Positions 53,160 through 64,000 of a stretch of DNA of 64,000 nucleotides are shown here, one piece after another. The notes beneath the pieces are model-generated. The model ran no database searches. It was not told the origin of the DNA and saw nothing but the letters and a program-made list of their open reading frames with translations. Position 1 is the first letter of the stretch. The number at the start of each line of letters is the position of its first letter. Made by a program: the position numbers and the translations under genes. The stretch lies in NCBI GenBank assembly GCA_021292165.1, contig CM037883.1, positions 6,922,934 to 6,986,933 of the forward strand, given 5' to 3'. The stretch comes from Shinisaurus crocodilurus. Its lineage: Eukaryota; Chordata; Lepidosauria; Squamata; Shinisauridae.

Positions 53160-53695
53160 CTTAGTTTAGCCCTGTGGGACCATTAGGCCCTCTCACCCAG
53201 GTTTATCAGAGTTCCTGTCCAGACTATCTGGCCTGGTTATCCATGCTCTGGTAACTGTCCATCTGGACTACTGAAATGTGTTATATGGATTACCTTTGAA
53301 GATGCTTCAGAAACTGCAGCAGTAGTAAATGCAACAGCGAGATAGATAACTGGGACCATGCTCTAAGATCAAAGCTCGCCAGTATTAAACAAAGCTTCAC
53401 CGGTTGCCACTCCCATTTCTGAATCCAGTTCAAGGTTATGGCACTTAGCTACAAAGCCCTAAATAGTTTTGGACCCAGGTTCCTAAAGGAAAGCCTGCTT
53501 CTGCACCAACCTGCCTGTACTGAGGTCATCTGCCAACGCTCTTCTCTTCTCTAGGTGCCTCTGCTGTCAGGAGTGAGGCACTCCTGAGTGAGGTGGTGAC
53601 CAGAAAGAGGACATTTTGGGCTGTGGTGCCTGTTTGTGGAGCCTCCTCCCGCTGACTTGTGCATGTGCTCTGGCTGGCACCTGCTTTGTTGTTGT
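53160..53695 (+). mobile_element. L2-like LINE 3' region
   Basis: The sense reading gives remnants of the L2 ORF2 C-terminus (CTGCAGCAGTAGTAAATGC, TTCACCGGTTGCCACTCCC, TTCAAGGTTATGGCACTTAG: an HWLPI...QFKV-like stretch), with many stops. It ends where the SINE at 53696 lies. Confidence 0.65.
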
Positions 53696-53933
53696 TTGTT
53701 TATTTATTTATTAATACCCCACCTTTTTTCCTGCAAGGAACCCAAGGCGGCTTACATAATCTTCCTCCTCCTCTCCATTTGATCCTCACAACAACCCTGT
53801 GAGGTAGGTTAGGCTGAGAGTCAGTGACTGGCCCAAAGTCACCCAGTGAGTTTCGTGGCCGAGCGGGGACTAGAACCCGGATCTCCTGAGTCCCCAGTCC
53901 AACACTCTCACCACTACGCAACACTGGACTTGT
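53696..53933 (-). mobile_element. Sauria-type SINE, antisense, between the L2 fragments
   Basis: TTTATTTATTTATTAATACC tail, GGAACCCAAGGCGGCTTACA, GTTTCGTGGCCGAGCGGGGA, B-box complement, ACTACGCAACACTGG. Confidence 0.92.
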
Positions 53934-54046
53934 GTTGTCCTAGCCTGGAACAGGCTGTGTCGAACCAGGACCCTTGGATATGTTGCTTTTCAATTGAACT
54001 CTGTCTTGTGCTGTGTTGTTATTGTTTTAGCATATGTTGTTTTATT

Positions 54047-54218
54047 AGGCTCAGAGAGCTCCAGGTTCTCAAATCTCCACTCAGCCATGAAGCTCACTGG
54101 GTAACCTTGGGTCAGTCACTTTCTCCCAGTCTAACTTACCTTGCATGGTTGTTATGAGGGTGGGGGGAGAACCATGTACTTTGAGCTCCTTGAAGGAAAG
54201 GTGGACAGGACAGGTGAG
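54047..54218 (+). mobile_element. Sauria-type SINE, 5' end missing, other subfamily
   Basis: GGTTCTCAAATCTCCACTCA, GCCATGAAGCTCACTGGGTA, CTAACTTACCTTGCATGG and GAGCTCCTTGAAGGAAAGGT. Its 3' part (GGGGGGAGAACCATGTACTT) differs from the other copies (GAGGAGGAGGATTATGTAAG). Confidence 0.75.
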
Positions 54219-54239
54219 AAATAATAGGTGGTGCTCATA

Positions 54240-54910
54240 TCTGGGAATTGGGTGTACTCCCTGTTCTAGATGGGGTTGCCCACCCCCTTGATGAGCAGAT
54301 GCGTAGCTTGGGGGTACTCCTTGATCCTGCATTGTCACTTGTGGCCTCGGATGCTAGGAGTGCATTTTACTGGCTTCAGGTGGTTCACCAGGTACGACCA
54401 TTGCGGGATGGGTATAGCCCGGTCACAGAGGTTCCCACTCTGATAACCATCCAATTAGATTGCTGCAAGCTGCTGTGCGTGGGGCTTGCCCTTGAAGACA
54501 ACCCAGAAAGTTCAGCCGGCACAGAATGCAGCGGCTGGAATTGTAACTGGTACAGCCAGATGGAATCATATCGCAGTGATTCTGAAGGAGCCGCACTGGC
54601 TGCCCATTCACTTCTGAGCCCAATTCAAGGTGCTGCTGCTTCTCTTTGAAAGCCCTAACTGGCTTTGGACCCAAATATCTCCAGGAGCACTTCCCTCTAT
54701 ACCAGCCTGCCAGAGATTAAGTAGCATAAGGGGAGGCTCTTCTCAAAGTATCTAAGGTACATTATGTGGCAACAAGGAAGAGAGCCTTCTTGGTTGTGGC
54801 ACCCCAACTTTATGGAATACCCTCCCCATGGAGGTTTGACTGGCATTGACATTGCAATTGTTTTGGCACCAGCTGTAAACAAAACCTTTTTGTTTTCCCA
54901 GGCATTTTAA
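54240..54910 (+). mobile_element. L2-like LINE ORF2 C-terminal fragment
   Basis: Reads GVAHPLDEQMRSLGVLLDPA, then frame-shifted remnants of LDCCKLL, QNAAAGIVTG, PHWLPIHF and QFKVLLLL, the ordered landmarks of the L2 reverse transcriptase thumb and C-terminus. Broken by shifts and stops. Confidence 0.8.
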
Positions 54911-54914
54911 CTGG

Positions 54915-56258
54915 TTATTTTTGTGTGAACATGATTGTATCTGCTGTCTTTGTTTTTATGATGATGTTCCATTAGTGTTTTTATTGTATGGTGTATTATA
55001 TTAATCATACTTGTACAACACACATAGTTATGTTTATGCATAACTATTTTTTATTGATAATTGTATTACTGTATACTTTTTGAAACTTATGGATATATAT
55101 TTCACACATATTACAGTAATGGATCCATTTAAATCACAGTAAAAAAAATATATTATTTTTATTTATTTATTTTTCCTTTCCTTCATTTCTTTTCTTTCTA
55201 TGGAGTTTCTTTGTTTGGTGTATTTCACATTTAAAAAACTAATTAAAAAGAAAAAAATTAATCATACGTACAACACTTTGGTATCTGCAAGGATGAAGAG
55301 CAGTTTTAAAATGTTTTAATAAATAGATAAATAAAAAGTATTGTGTATTTATGTGGCTGGAAACTGCCCCAAAATTAACTGATATAGAGAAGTACAAAAG
55401 TCCAATAAATAAATACTTTCATTTCTAAATCTTCATTAAATGTTGCCAACTTTGCTTTGCAACCCCTATGGCTAGAAAGTTACTTTTCTAAGTTGAAGTT
55501 TTGCATTTGCGGAATGTCAACTTCAGATCAAATGCCAGGTTTTGAATTGTGCGCTGCCCATTAAAACTGGCAAACACTGTGTTTTTGGAACTGGTGGACA
55601 TCGTATTTGTATATGGGAGCTCCACAGTATATAAATATGGTAAGGCTAGGTGACCTTTGAGATCCTTTTCAGTACTAATATACTCTGATATTCAAAGTGG
55701 ATAGAATGTATAAATATTAATTCCCTACAGGTTTACCCTATGTGTTTACCTTTTCAGACAAGACCTGATTAAATAAAATATGCCTTTCCATGTATTTACA
55801 CTTTATATTCCAGTTGGCCCTTTCATATACAATAAAGCACACCGAATCAGCTGATAGTTACCCTACTGTGTGCGTATGTGTGTGTAAGCCTTTTCCTTAA
55901 ATACCTGACCTTTGGGAAACCAGCCCCAGGCTGGAGGCCACAGCTCAAGCTGATCCCGTATGTTGCGTCAAATATGGAATAAGCTAATTTGTCACTGTTT
56001 TGTTATGACTGGCATGTATGTGTTTAGAATGAAACTTAATTTAAATCCAATTTGTAGCATCTCCGTGGGTGGGTCTATGGGATAAATTAGTTCAACACTA
56101 TGCTGTGAATGGAACTAAACTCTTGATGGCAAGCTTGGTGTAGAGAATCTTGCATGTTGGACTTGATGTTTACCAGTGAAGGTTCACGGGGGGGAGTTGA
56201 TTAAAAATTATATCCACCAGCATCCTTATTATTATTACAATTCTGTACAATTTCACAA

Positions 56259-56260
<2 letters not shown>
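54915..56260. other. No gene recognised; very AT-rich
   Basis: 54950-55350 is strongly AT-rich with TTTATTTATTTATTTT runs and may include LINE tail debris. The rest is unassigned. Confidence 0.4.

Positions 56261-56261
<1 letters not shown>

Positions 56262-56294
<33 letters not shown>
56262..56294. repeat. (CA)n microsatellite
   Basis: About 30 bases of CA repeats. Confidence 0.95.
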
Positions 56295-56297
<3 letters not shown>

Positions 56298-56803
56298 TAC
56301 CTAAGTCATCTGTTATTCTGGAAAGGGAAATTCGGTCACGGAGGCATCGAGCGATAAAAGGAACATTTTTATCGAGACATTTGCTTCACTTGCCACTTCA
56401 GAAAATGGAGATGAATTAAGAGAACTGGCTGTTGTGTTTTGATATGAACCAGAAGAGTCTAACTGGAATAAACAAGTATGAAGCCTTGTGGGGGTTGATT
56501 AGTCACACACTGGGAGGCATTCTTGCAGCGAAGACCGTTCACTCCACTTTCTTCCTACACACACACAGAGGGAGGGAGGATGGGAGAAAGAGAGAGAGGG
56601 AAAGACTGCTTTGGCTTCCTCTCCCAGTCTGACAGAACCACAAAAGCAGGAATAGCATGGTAGGTTTGCTCCAGGGCTCTGAAGAACCTTATCAGGAGCT
56701 AGAATGATACACTTTCCCCCACTCTCTCATCCACATTTAAAAGAACTTGACAGGACAACTGGGTTCCACCAGTATGTACTGCATAACTTGACGGTGTACA
56801 TAA
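56295..56803. other. No gene or repeat recognised
   Basis: Unassigned; GA-rich at 56566-56604. Confidence 0.4.
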
Positions 56804-57175
56804 GATCAGAAGAAGAACCCTGCTGGATCAGACCAAGGGTCCATCTAGTCCAGTATTCTGTTCACACAGTGGCCAACTAGCTGCCCATGGGATCCCACAA
56901 GCAGGACACGAGTGTGCAACAGCAACTTATTTACCGTAATAGATTTCATAGATTTCATAGATCATAGAGTTGGAAGGAGCCTATCCAACCCCCTGCTTAA
57001 TGCAGGAAACTAGAGGAGGGGTCTCCCATCCAAGTAATAATCTGGCCTGACCCTGCTTAGCTTTCCACATTCAGACAAGCTGAGCCAGCGTAAGCCACAG
57101 GCCTGTTACTTCCCACCCATGTTCCCCAGCAACTGGTGTACATAGGCATACTGCCTCTGATACTGGAGGTGTATA
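56804..57175 (-). mobile_element. CR1/L3-like LINE 3' end, antisense, split by a SINE
   Basis: AACCCTGCTGGATCAGACCA through GTGTGCAACAGCAACT (to 56930), then after the SINE CCCACCCATGTTCCCCAGCA and CTGCCTCTGATACTGGAGGT. Confidence 0.8.
56938..57108 (-). mobile_element. 5S-headed SINE with CR1 tail, copy 6, nested
   Basis: ATAGATTTCATAGATTTCAT tail, CR1 end with a short deletion (GCCTATCCAACCCCCTG), box C and A complements, and the head complement (GCTGAGCCAGCGTAAGCCAC). It interrupts the LINE fragment around it. Confidence 0.87.
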
Positions 57176-58305
57176 CCCCCAAACAGTTTGGGGGCCTGTG
57201 GTGGATAGGCACTGAGGAGCCCAGATTGCCTCCAGACTTGTGGTCTGTGCCCACCATTTCTTGACAGGGGAGGCTGCTGGACTTCCAGGAACGTGGACTC
57301 ACCGGGGTGTATTGCGTGGAGGTGTGCAAGAGGCTATGACAAGGTCAGAGTGGGTCAGCAGCACATAGACCTCCTGGGCCCGGCAACAATGTGCTGGTTG
57401 CTTCAAGTGAGATGCCCTTCCCCTGGCACAGGATCCCCTCTCCCCTGTAGGCTTATATTGGTGCAGAACAAGCTTGCAGCTAGGTAGCCCTGTGCAGAAC
57501 GGCTGCATCATGCCTGTTGAGTCAGTGTTGGTTCATAAGTTCACTGGACAACTTACAGGGTGGCTGGTTGCCGGCCAGATGGGCAATTAATAAATATAAA
57601 TAAATAAATAAATAAATATGTCACTGCAGTGATCTGTACAACTTGTAGAGCTAAATATTAAATAGTAGTAGGTAACTGAAGTATTCTTTCAATCTTCTGA
57701 CTATCCAGATTCACTGCATGTTCACTTTGTAGCTGTGTATCTGTTTATCTGAGCTATTAATCATTCCAAGGGTTCTACTTTTCTGTAACATAACAAGAGA
57801 TCTGTATGCTTCTCTTTGTAAAAGAAAAAAAGAAAAGAAAAAAGAGTTATTTACCTGTATCTTTTTGCCACTTACATTTGGCTGCTGTTGTTGTTATTTT
57901 TTGTGCATTTATTTAGCATGCATGATCATTACCTGGGTATCAATAAGGGCTTGTTGCAAGCTCTGAGGTAGACCCATTCTCTACTGCGCTATTAACACTA
58001 ATCTTGAAAACACATATTATTAACCCACAGAGAGTAATGGCTACCTTAGGAGCTGTTATAGTCCATCTTGTAAATCCTTCTTTAGTGCATGGATTATTAA
58101 CCCTGTAAACCTATAATGTCTCCTTTGGAGACATTAGAGCCATAGTGTGGCTATTTAGCTGGCACGCATGGTCACCAAGGGCATGATCAAGCTCCTTGCA
58201 AAGATGGTGAAAATATCACCACATACTTTGTTGGGAGCAGAACATATACTCCACCATTTGAGAGAGGACAGTTGGGAAATATGTTCTACTGAGTAACTTA
58301 CCAGA

Positions 58306-58353
<48 letters not shown>

Positions 58354-58433
58354 CAGAGAGAGAGGGAGAGGGAGAGCTTTCACTAAGGCTACCAGTCAAT
58401 TTTGTATTTCCTTATGTGACAAATTCAGGATGA
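57176..58433. other. No gene recognised; simple repeats
   Basis: (AAAT)n at 57592-57618; (GT)n at 58308-58338 followed by a GA-rich run to about 58376. The rest is unassigned. Confidence 0.45.
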
Positions 58434-58652
58434 GTTTATCAGTGGCTGCTAGTCATGATGGCTATATGCACTTTCCAGTTTCAGAGGCAGTGTACTGGTC
58501 GACTAGTTGGTGGAGAGCAACAACGGGAGAGGGCCACTGCCCATGTCCTGCTTCTGGGCTTCCTGGAAGAATCTGGCTGGCCACTGTGGAAACAGCATGC
58601 TGGACTAGACGAACCTTTGGTCTGATCTGGCAAGGCTCTTCTCACGTTCTTA
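58434..58652 (+). mobile_element. CR1/L3-like LINE 3' end, sense
   Basis: ATGATGGCTATATGCACTTT, GGCTGGCCACTGTGGAAACA, GCTGGACTAGACGAACCTTT and the tail CTCTTCTCACGTTCTTAAG. Confidence 0.75.
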
Positions 58653-60790
58653 AGATGGGATCATTGGAAGTGTGTGTAACTCATAACCCAGGAGGAGCAA
58701 GAGAGACGCATGACTCCTAAGAAAACAGGGAAACCAATCAACTGCAGATTATCAAACAGAATAAGGGACACCTGCTCTGCTTAGGCCTCTGGAAAAGCAG
58801 CTGGTCCTCCTGCAGGAAGTCCAAGGGGTCAGGGGAGAAACAGGAAGAGGAATAAGAGAAAGGAAGAAGGGACGGATAGGTATGGGGGGGCTGGAAGATG
58901 CCTGTTTTACCTCAGCAGACACAAAGCACTCTTAGAAATCCCTGCAGAAGAGGGGCATTCATAGGACAGAATTCCCTGGGAGAAACCTGAGCCAGAAGAG
59001 GTCCCCTCACCCTGGGGACATAGAAACCAAACCTAAAGGAAGGGAAGCAGAGAAGACCTGATGTCCAGCCAGCTGTGTTCTGAAATTCTCCCTCTAGTTC
59101 CCCAGGGAAGGGAGGCTCCTGAGCTAAAGACAAGGTCCTCTCCATCTGCTGATCTGGAGTGCTGGGCCAGAGGTAAGTCCTCTTCCTCTTCTGAAGTCTT
59201 CTAGAGGAGGCACGGCACTCCCTCCATTCCATGTACAGAAGGTGACTGGCCTGGCAGTTGAATTTTACTTCGACACTGGCAATGGGATGGTGTCCTCCAC
59301 CACACCCAAGGGCAGTAGGCTAGTTTAGAGGGTGCAGGACAGGCCGTATGGTACTCACAGTTCTATTCTCCAAGAGAGGGGGATGACTGGAAGGCTGCCA
59401 CTGCTGCTTCCCTCCCCGCCCCAGCATCTGCTACTTGAGGTGGTTGCCTCACTCTGCCTAATAGTAGGGCCAGCCCTGGCTCCTCTCACATGGTTTTCTA
59501 TCATATATATTACCTGAGCAGCATATGGAAGCAGCTACATAGAAGTGGCTGCCAGAATACTAGGGTAGCATAAAATCTATGATTCTATAACCAGCCCCAA
59601 GAGCAGTTGCACGACTTTTACCATGACATTTTGAACAACTATCAGAGGTGCCTTAATTCTCAAAATAAGAACAAAATATTAATCCTAGTTAAATATGCTT
59701 TATCCAAGAGATTTCCAAAACAAGTGGGAGAGAGTTCTGTTGAAGAAAAATATCTGTATGAATATCAATTTTTTACTTTTATTTCAATGTAGTACTTTCC
59801 CCAAGTATCTGGACATTAGCTATTAGCTCAATTGTTAAAGGCCGTTGATGGGGGGGGGGGGGGAGATTTTGTGTATTGTAGTTGAACACTTTTTGAATTG
59901 TATTGTTTTTAGATTATGTTTTTTATGCTCATTTTTATTTGTATTCTTCTGCTGATTGTGGTTTATATTGATTTTGTTGTTGTTTTCTTTTATATTAATT
60001 ATGGATTTCTGTATTGTGTGTGTAAATCGCGTTGAGACTGCTTTTTGTTGTGGGAAGTGATCGTCATAATTTTAATAAAAATATTGTTTTAATTAAAAAA
60101 CATGAGCCTTAAACCAAACTCATATATTTGTGGATCATTTTTACATTTTAAAAATGGTTTTTATGTTCAAATTTATTTAAAAAACAAAACAAAACTAAAG
60201 TTTTCATGTACTTCTCTGGAGTCTGAAAACTACTATATGGCTAATTACAAAAACGCATTAAAGGATCAGTGTTAAAAAAAAAATCTTTTGTTTGCGCCAT
60301 GACTTCACAAATGGCTCCTTTGGCTGAAAAGGATAAGATCATCTGTGATGTTGATAAAGCGGTGCTCTTGGAGAAGCACAGGGTACCATCAATCAAGCGC
60401 CTTTTTCGTTGGCTTCTTCTGTTGACGTTCCAATATTACAACAGCAAATCATAATCCTAGCAAAGTAAATAGGCTCTGGGGAGAAGGAGTCGTAAATTGG
60501 GTCTGCCTTGATCAAATGAACTCTATCATGAAGGTCTCTTAAGTGCTGAATGCCATTCACTTTCCAGAAGGAAGAGGGGGAAAAATTCAAATTTGAAAGA
60601 GGTGGGTGGGCTGAACTGAAATGCGGCAAATGAGAAGCTGAGGGCCAAACAGATTAAGGAAGAGGCTAGATTTGTAGCAGTAATTAGCATCATTATATCC
60701 TATGAGTTATTGCTTTGCATTGTGTTTGCTCAGCATCCTCTACTCAGCTAATTATTTGTTCAGCTTACTTCTTTCTTCCTTACTTAAATA
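58653..60790. other. No gene recognised
   Basis: 59408-59477 resembles the right end of the CCGGCCCTG hAT family (GGTTGCCTCACTCTGCCTA, GTAGGGCCAGCCCTG). G tract at 59849-59863. AT-rich with LINE-tail-like GTAAATCGCGTTGAGACTGC near 60024. Confidence 0.4.
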
Positions 60791-60795
60791 AATAA

Positions 60796-60797
<2 letters not shown>

Positions 60798-60835
<38 letters not shown>
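60798..60835. repeat. (AAT)n microsatellite
   Basis: Uninterrupted AAT triplets. Confidence 0.95.
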
Positions 60836-61044
60836 GGCCCAATTTCTGGCTGTCATCAGTCCTCGCCATCTGAGCTACTTCTTGAAAACCTAGAGAATCT
60901 GACATGTGAAGCAAACACTTAGGTGGCTTTCCTCCCCTCCAAAAATAAGCAAATAGTGAAAACTGGGTCTTGGTTATCAGCAAAAGTGGATTTGTTTGCT
61001 CACTGAAACGTGGACCCAACAAACTGTTGCCAGAAGAATGCACC

Positions 61045-61225
61045 ACTTACTGGCTGGGTTGGCCAATGAGCAACACCGGACTCACAATAAAGCATAGCAG
61101 AAGCCCCACTTGGGTTAACTCTTCAGACAACAGAGCAGTGCTGGATCCAGGGTTTGTAACAGGGGTCTTCAGGCAAAGTACCTTCAGTGGACCTCCTGAA
61201 CCCAGAAGAAGCAGCATGTGCTAAC
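61045..61225 (+). repeat. Dispersed repeat A (with 62628-62810)
   Basis: GGCTGGGTTGGCCAATGAGC, AGCAGAAGCCCCACTTGGGT and CAGTGGACCTCC recur in order at 62628-62810 with substantial divergence. Class unknown. Confidence 0.6.
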
Positions 61226-61432
61226 TTAGAATTCTCCTGCTTCGCTTCTGAACTTCTTGGGTGCTCTGTGCTAAGTGAGAATGGCACTGCCATTAGGTGA
61301 TGGGCCCTTTGTTGGTTTTGGGGCCCAGGCAAATGCCCAACCTTGCCTCTCCCTGGAGCCAGTCATACTATAGAGTACTTGGTATAATGGTTAATCCAGT
61401 CCTGGACCTCTGTGACATGTGGGTTGCAGCGA

Positions 61433-61436
61433 TGAA

Positions 61437-61478
<42 letters not shown>
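61433..61478. repeat. (GAT)n microsatellite
   Basis: Uninterrupted ATG/GAT triplets; the Met run in the overlapping frame is an artefact. Confidence 0.95.
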
Positions 61479-61509
61479 AACAGTAAAACTCTAGTTGTTT
61501 TCAATTGAG

Positions 61510-61648
61510 CAGCCTTCGCCAACCTGGTACCCTCCAGATGTGTTGGAACAACAACTCCCAGCATTCCCCAGCCAGCCATGCTGGCTGGGGGATGTTGAGA
61601 GTTGTAGTGCAACACTCCTGGAAGGCACCAGGTTGGCGAAGGCTGAAA
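61510..61648. mobile_element. Palindromic hAT MITE (CAGCCTTCGCC)
   Basis: CAGCCTTCGCCAACCTGGTA, CCTCCAGATGTGTTGG and CCCCAGCCAGC pair with GCTGGCTGGGG, CCTGGAAGG and CACCAGGTTGGCGAAGGCTG. No clear target duplication. Confidence 0.82.
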
Positions 61649-61649
61649 C

Positions 61650-62313
61650 AGAGCATGACCGCAGCTGGGAATAGTACCCGAATCCCAGGCAGTTTGTGTC
61701 ATTTCACTCACTGTTCTAGAGATCTAGGTCTAGTCAGGTTTCCAGACTACTTGCAACAGTCCTCCCAGATGCACAGGTGTCGAAAATGCAGCGCACGGCA
61801 TTGTGCTGCAAAAGTAACTTTGACAGGCCTAATTTACCGAGACTGATTTATGTGACAGCGTAAACAAATCATTCTTGTCAAATTCTATATTGAAAATGGA
61901 GTAAATTGATTGCAGACTCAAGTGCACTAGTAATTTCAGGGAGAATTGTGATTTCATTTGTAAAACTCAGTCGCAATGAAGAAAAAAAAAAAAGGTGTCT
62001 CTCCCCCTCCCATTTATAGTACTAGTCGTGCTACTTGAAGGAGATGCTCTTTTAAAGAGCTTTTTCCCCTCCCCGATCAGCAGCACTTTTCCTGCTCAGC
62101 CCCGTAACTGTATGTTCAGGGAAGTAACATGAGAATTCTCTAGAGATCCTTTGTACAAATACACAGCGGAGATCAACAAGAAACCCTCTGAGTGAACAAA
62201 ACATTCTGTATGTATTTTCTAACTCCTCTCACAGCAGAACATGGTGGCAGATGAAAGAATAGCATGTGGGTTTCAGATGGGAATCATTTCTGTGTTAAGA
62301 AAGAATTACAGAA

Positions 62314-62363
<50 letters not shown>

Positions 62364-62627
62364 GTATGTGGGGGAAATGAACAATGTTATGGTCAGAGCA
62401 ATTCTGCAAACCTTTAGGCTGTTTAAATATTGTTAAAAGTCATCAGTCCCGAACTTATTTGTAGTTGGTGGCAACTAGTCACACAGGCCAAGGGATGGAC
62501 AAATCAGTTTGCTTCTGGTCTGTGTCAATTTCACAGGTGTTCATTTGTAAGTCAGTCCCATCCCATTTTTTAATTAACCTGATTTTTTTTAAAAAAACAA
62601 ACCCACACACATTAAATTTTGTATTAC
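61650..62627. other. No gene recognised; (GA)n at 62317-62361
   Basis: A (GA)n microsatellite at 62317-62361 and an A tract at 61982-61994; otherwise unassigned. Confidence 0.45.
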
Positions 62628-62810
62628 CGGCTGAGTTGGCCAGTTGGCAACAGGGATCTCACATTAAGCCACAGCAGAAGCCTCACTTTAGTTGACTATT
62701 CACACTACAGAGCAATGCTGGGCCCAGGACTTGGGACCCAGGGTTTTAGGCATGTTTGCTTGAGCAACGTACTCCCAGTGGACCTAGAAGAAGCAGGGTG
62801 TCCTAAAATA
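62628..62810 (+). repeat. Dispersed repeat B (with 61045-61225)
   Basis: GGCTGAGTTGGCCAGTTGGC, AGCAGAAGCCTCACTTTAGT and CAGTGGACCTAGAAGAAGCA align with copy A. Confidence 0.6.
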
Positions 62811-63105
62811 TGGATTTTATACACCTTTTGGAATGTTTTCTGAGCTGAGAGTTGCATTGCAACTTTCAGAGAAGTGCAAAATCTGAAGGATAAGTGCGGT
62901 GCAATTTGCACATTAGTCTGGGGCATGTGGATCAGGTCATTTCATTTTGAAATGTGGACCGAATGAAATCCACGAGCATCCCTACCCAGAACAACTGGCA
63001 GTTGTGATACGCGTTCTCACACACATCAAAACACACAACGAGGCCGTTCAGTGGGTCTCAGATGAATCTCAGGATGCACTTTCAGATTCTCATATGCATT
63101 GGCTG

Positions 63106-63116
63106 CGTACACCACA

Positions 63117-63150
<34 letters not shown>
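63106..63150. repeat. (CA)n microsatellite
   Basis: CA repeats, first interrupted and then pure, at the edge of the LINE fragment. Confidence 0.95.
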
Positions 63151-63152
<2 letters not shown>

Positions 63153-63312
63153 TGCCTATGTACACCCCAGTTTGGGAAACATGGGTGGGAGGGTGCGTTG
63201 CCCTCATGCTGATGAGTGATGCCATGGGCCGTGGTTGGCCACTCTGTGAAGCGGGGGCAGAGTGACTAGAGGCCTTGTCTGCTCCAGCATATCCTCTACG
63301 GTTCTTCATTTT
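63151..63312 (+). mobile_element. CR1/L3-like LINE 3' end, sense, diverged
   Basis: GATGCCTATGTACACCCCAG, GAAACATGGGTGGGAGGGTG and GGTTGGCCACTCTGTGAAG, then an eroded tail. Confidence 0.7.
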
Positions 63313-63654
63313 AATAACCACTCGGATCTCCGGACTTACCGGATGTGTTTGCGGGCCAACGGTACGTGAAGCTAAGCCTGGCACCGGCTTGCAGTCATTT
63401 CTTGTTTCACTGCCATGAAACCGCTAATATTTGCCTTATGAGCACAGCCCATAAGCATGGCTCTCTCTATTCCTTTCTCTTCCCACATCAAGTCTGGGGT
63501 GGTAGTGTAGCTCACTGGAACAGTGGAGGCAGCAGGAGCTGCTATGGGATTGGGAAAGATGTAAGAAAGGAAACTTTGCAGAAGTCGATGGGGGTTGAGA
63601 TGGGTGACGATCGACTGGGAAGGGCCACGTGTCAGGGATATGCATATATAGAAG
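63313..63654. other. No gene or repeat recognised
   Basis: Unassigned. The 118-codon frame at 63345-63701 runs into the SINE and is not a gene. Confidence 0.4.
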
Positions 63655-63826
63655 GGCCTGTGGCTTATGCTGGCTCAGTTTGTCTGAGTGTGGAAAGCTA
63701 AGCAGGGTCAAGTCTGGTTGTTACTTGGATGGGAGACCCCTCCTCTAGTTTCCTGCATTGAGCAGGGGGTTGGACTCGGTAGCCTTGTAGGCTCCTTGCA
63801 ACTCTATGATCTATGAAATCTATGAA
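63655..63826 (+). mobile_element. 5S-headed SINE with CR1 tail, copy 7
   Basis: Complete head (GCCTGTGGCTTATGCTGGC, GAAAGCTAAGCAGGGTCAAG), box C (GTTACTTGGATGGGAGACC), junction CTCCTCTAGTTTCCTGCATT, CR1 end and ATCTATGAA tail. Confidence 0.9.
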
Positions 63827-64000
63827 CTGAATGTCAGGGTCACCTGAAGAAGCCTTTTCCCTAGTACTCCTGCAGTTATGAACTCCTTCCTTTTCGTGAT
63901 TCATTAGAGCCCTGGTTTGAACATATTTTGGAAATGGTCTAAGACCTGTCTGTTTGTCCAGGCAGGTATTTGTCGACAAGGATTAAGAGTGTGTGCTTCA

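Overview
The window looks like non-genic DNA from a squamate reptile, more likely a lizard than a snake. The evidence is the repeat content. It has several copies of a tRNA-headed SINE of the Sauria type, CR1 and L2 LINE 3' ends, SINEs whose head is 5S rRNA, and many short palindromic hAT-type elements of the kind common in squamate genomes. I see no intact protein-coding gene and no functional RNA gene that I can defend. Most reading frames over 60 codons lie in repeats or have no recognisable similarity.

The one trace of a host gene is at 39537-39995 (+). It is a broken copy of the 3' end of CNTNAP2 (Caspr2): the end of the last extracellular domain, the membrane span and the juxtamembrane tail. 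It appears to lack introns, carries a one-base frameshift near 39765, stops early and has lost the C-terminal PDZ-binding end. It is best read as a processed pseudogene.

Layout. 1-2 kb is unassigned. 2-6.2 kb is a transposon cluster: two kinds of 5S-headed SINE, a 989-bp hAT element with an 8-bp target duplication and a transposase C-terminal fragment, and a deleted relative that carries a second hAT element nested inside it, also with a perfect target duplication. 8-15 kb holds hairpin MITEs, two CR1 copies (the longer keeps part of the reverse transcriptase) and Sauria SINEs. 15-31 kb holds CR1/L3-like LINE tails, a hAT element with a perfect 8-bp duplication (17965-18324), long-inverted-repeat elements, and a composite unit at 24.6-25.1 kb that matches 10.9-11.4 kb in inverted orientation. 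32.0-32.6 kb is a degenerate tandem array. 34.5-36.2 kb holds two related DNA elements and a mariner-like MITE. 39-47 kb holds the pseudogene, more hairpin MITEs, a possible new inverted-repeat element (42.55-43.54 kb) and an exact 156-bp duplication that interrupts a MITE. 47-55 kb holds long-inverted-repeat elements, a second mariner-like MITE and two L2 LINE fragments with SINEs around them. 55-64 kb is mostly unassigned, with scattered LINE tails, microsatellites and 5S-headed SINEs.

How the parts relate: the 5S-headed SINEs end in the CR1 3' tail, so CR1 reverse transcriptase probably mobilised them. The nested insertions give a relative order of activity. Family names rest on recognition by eye, without a repeat library.
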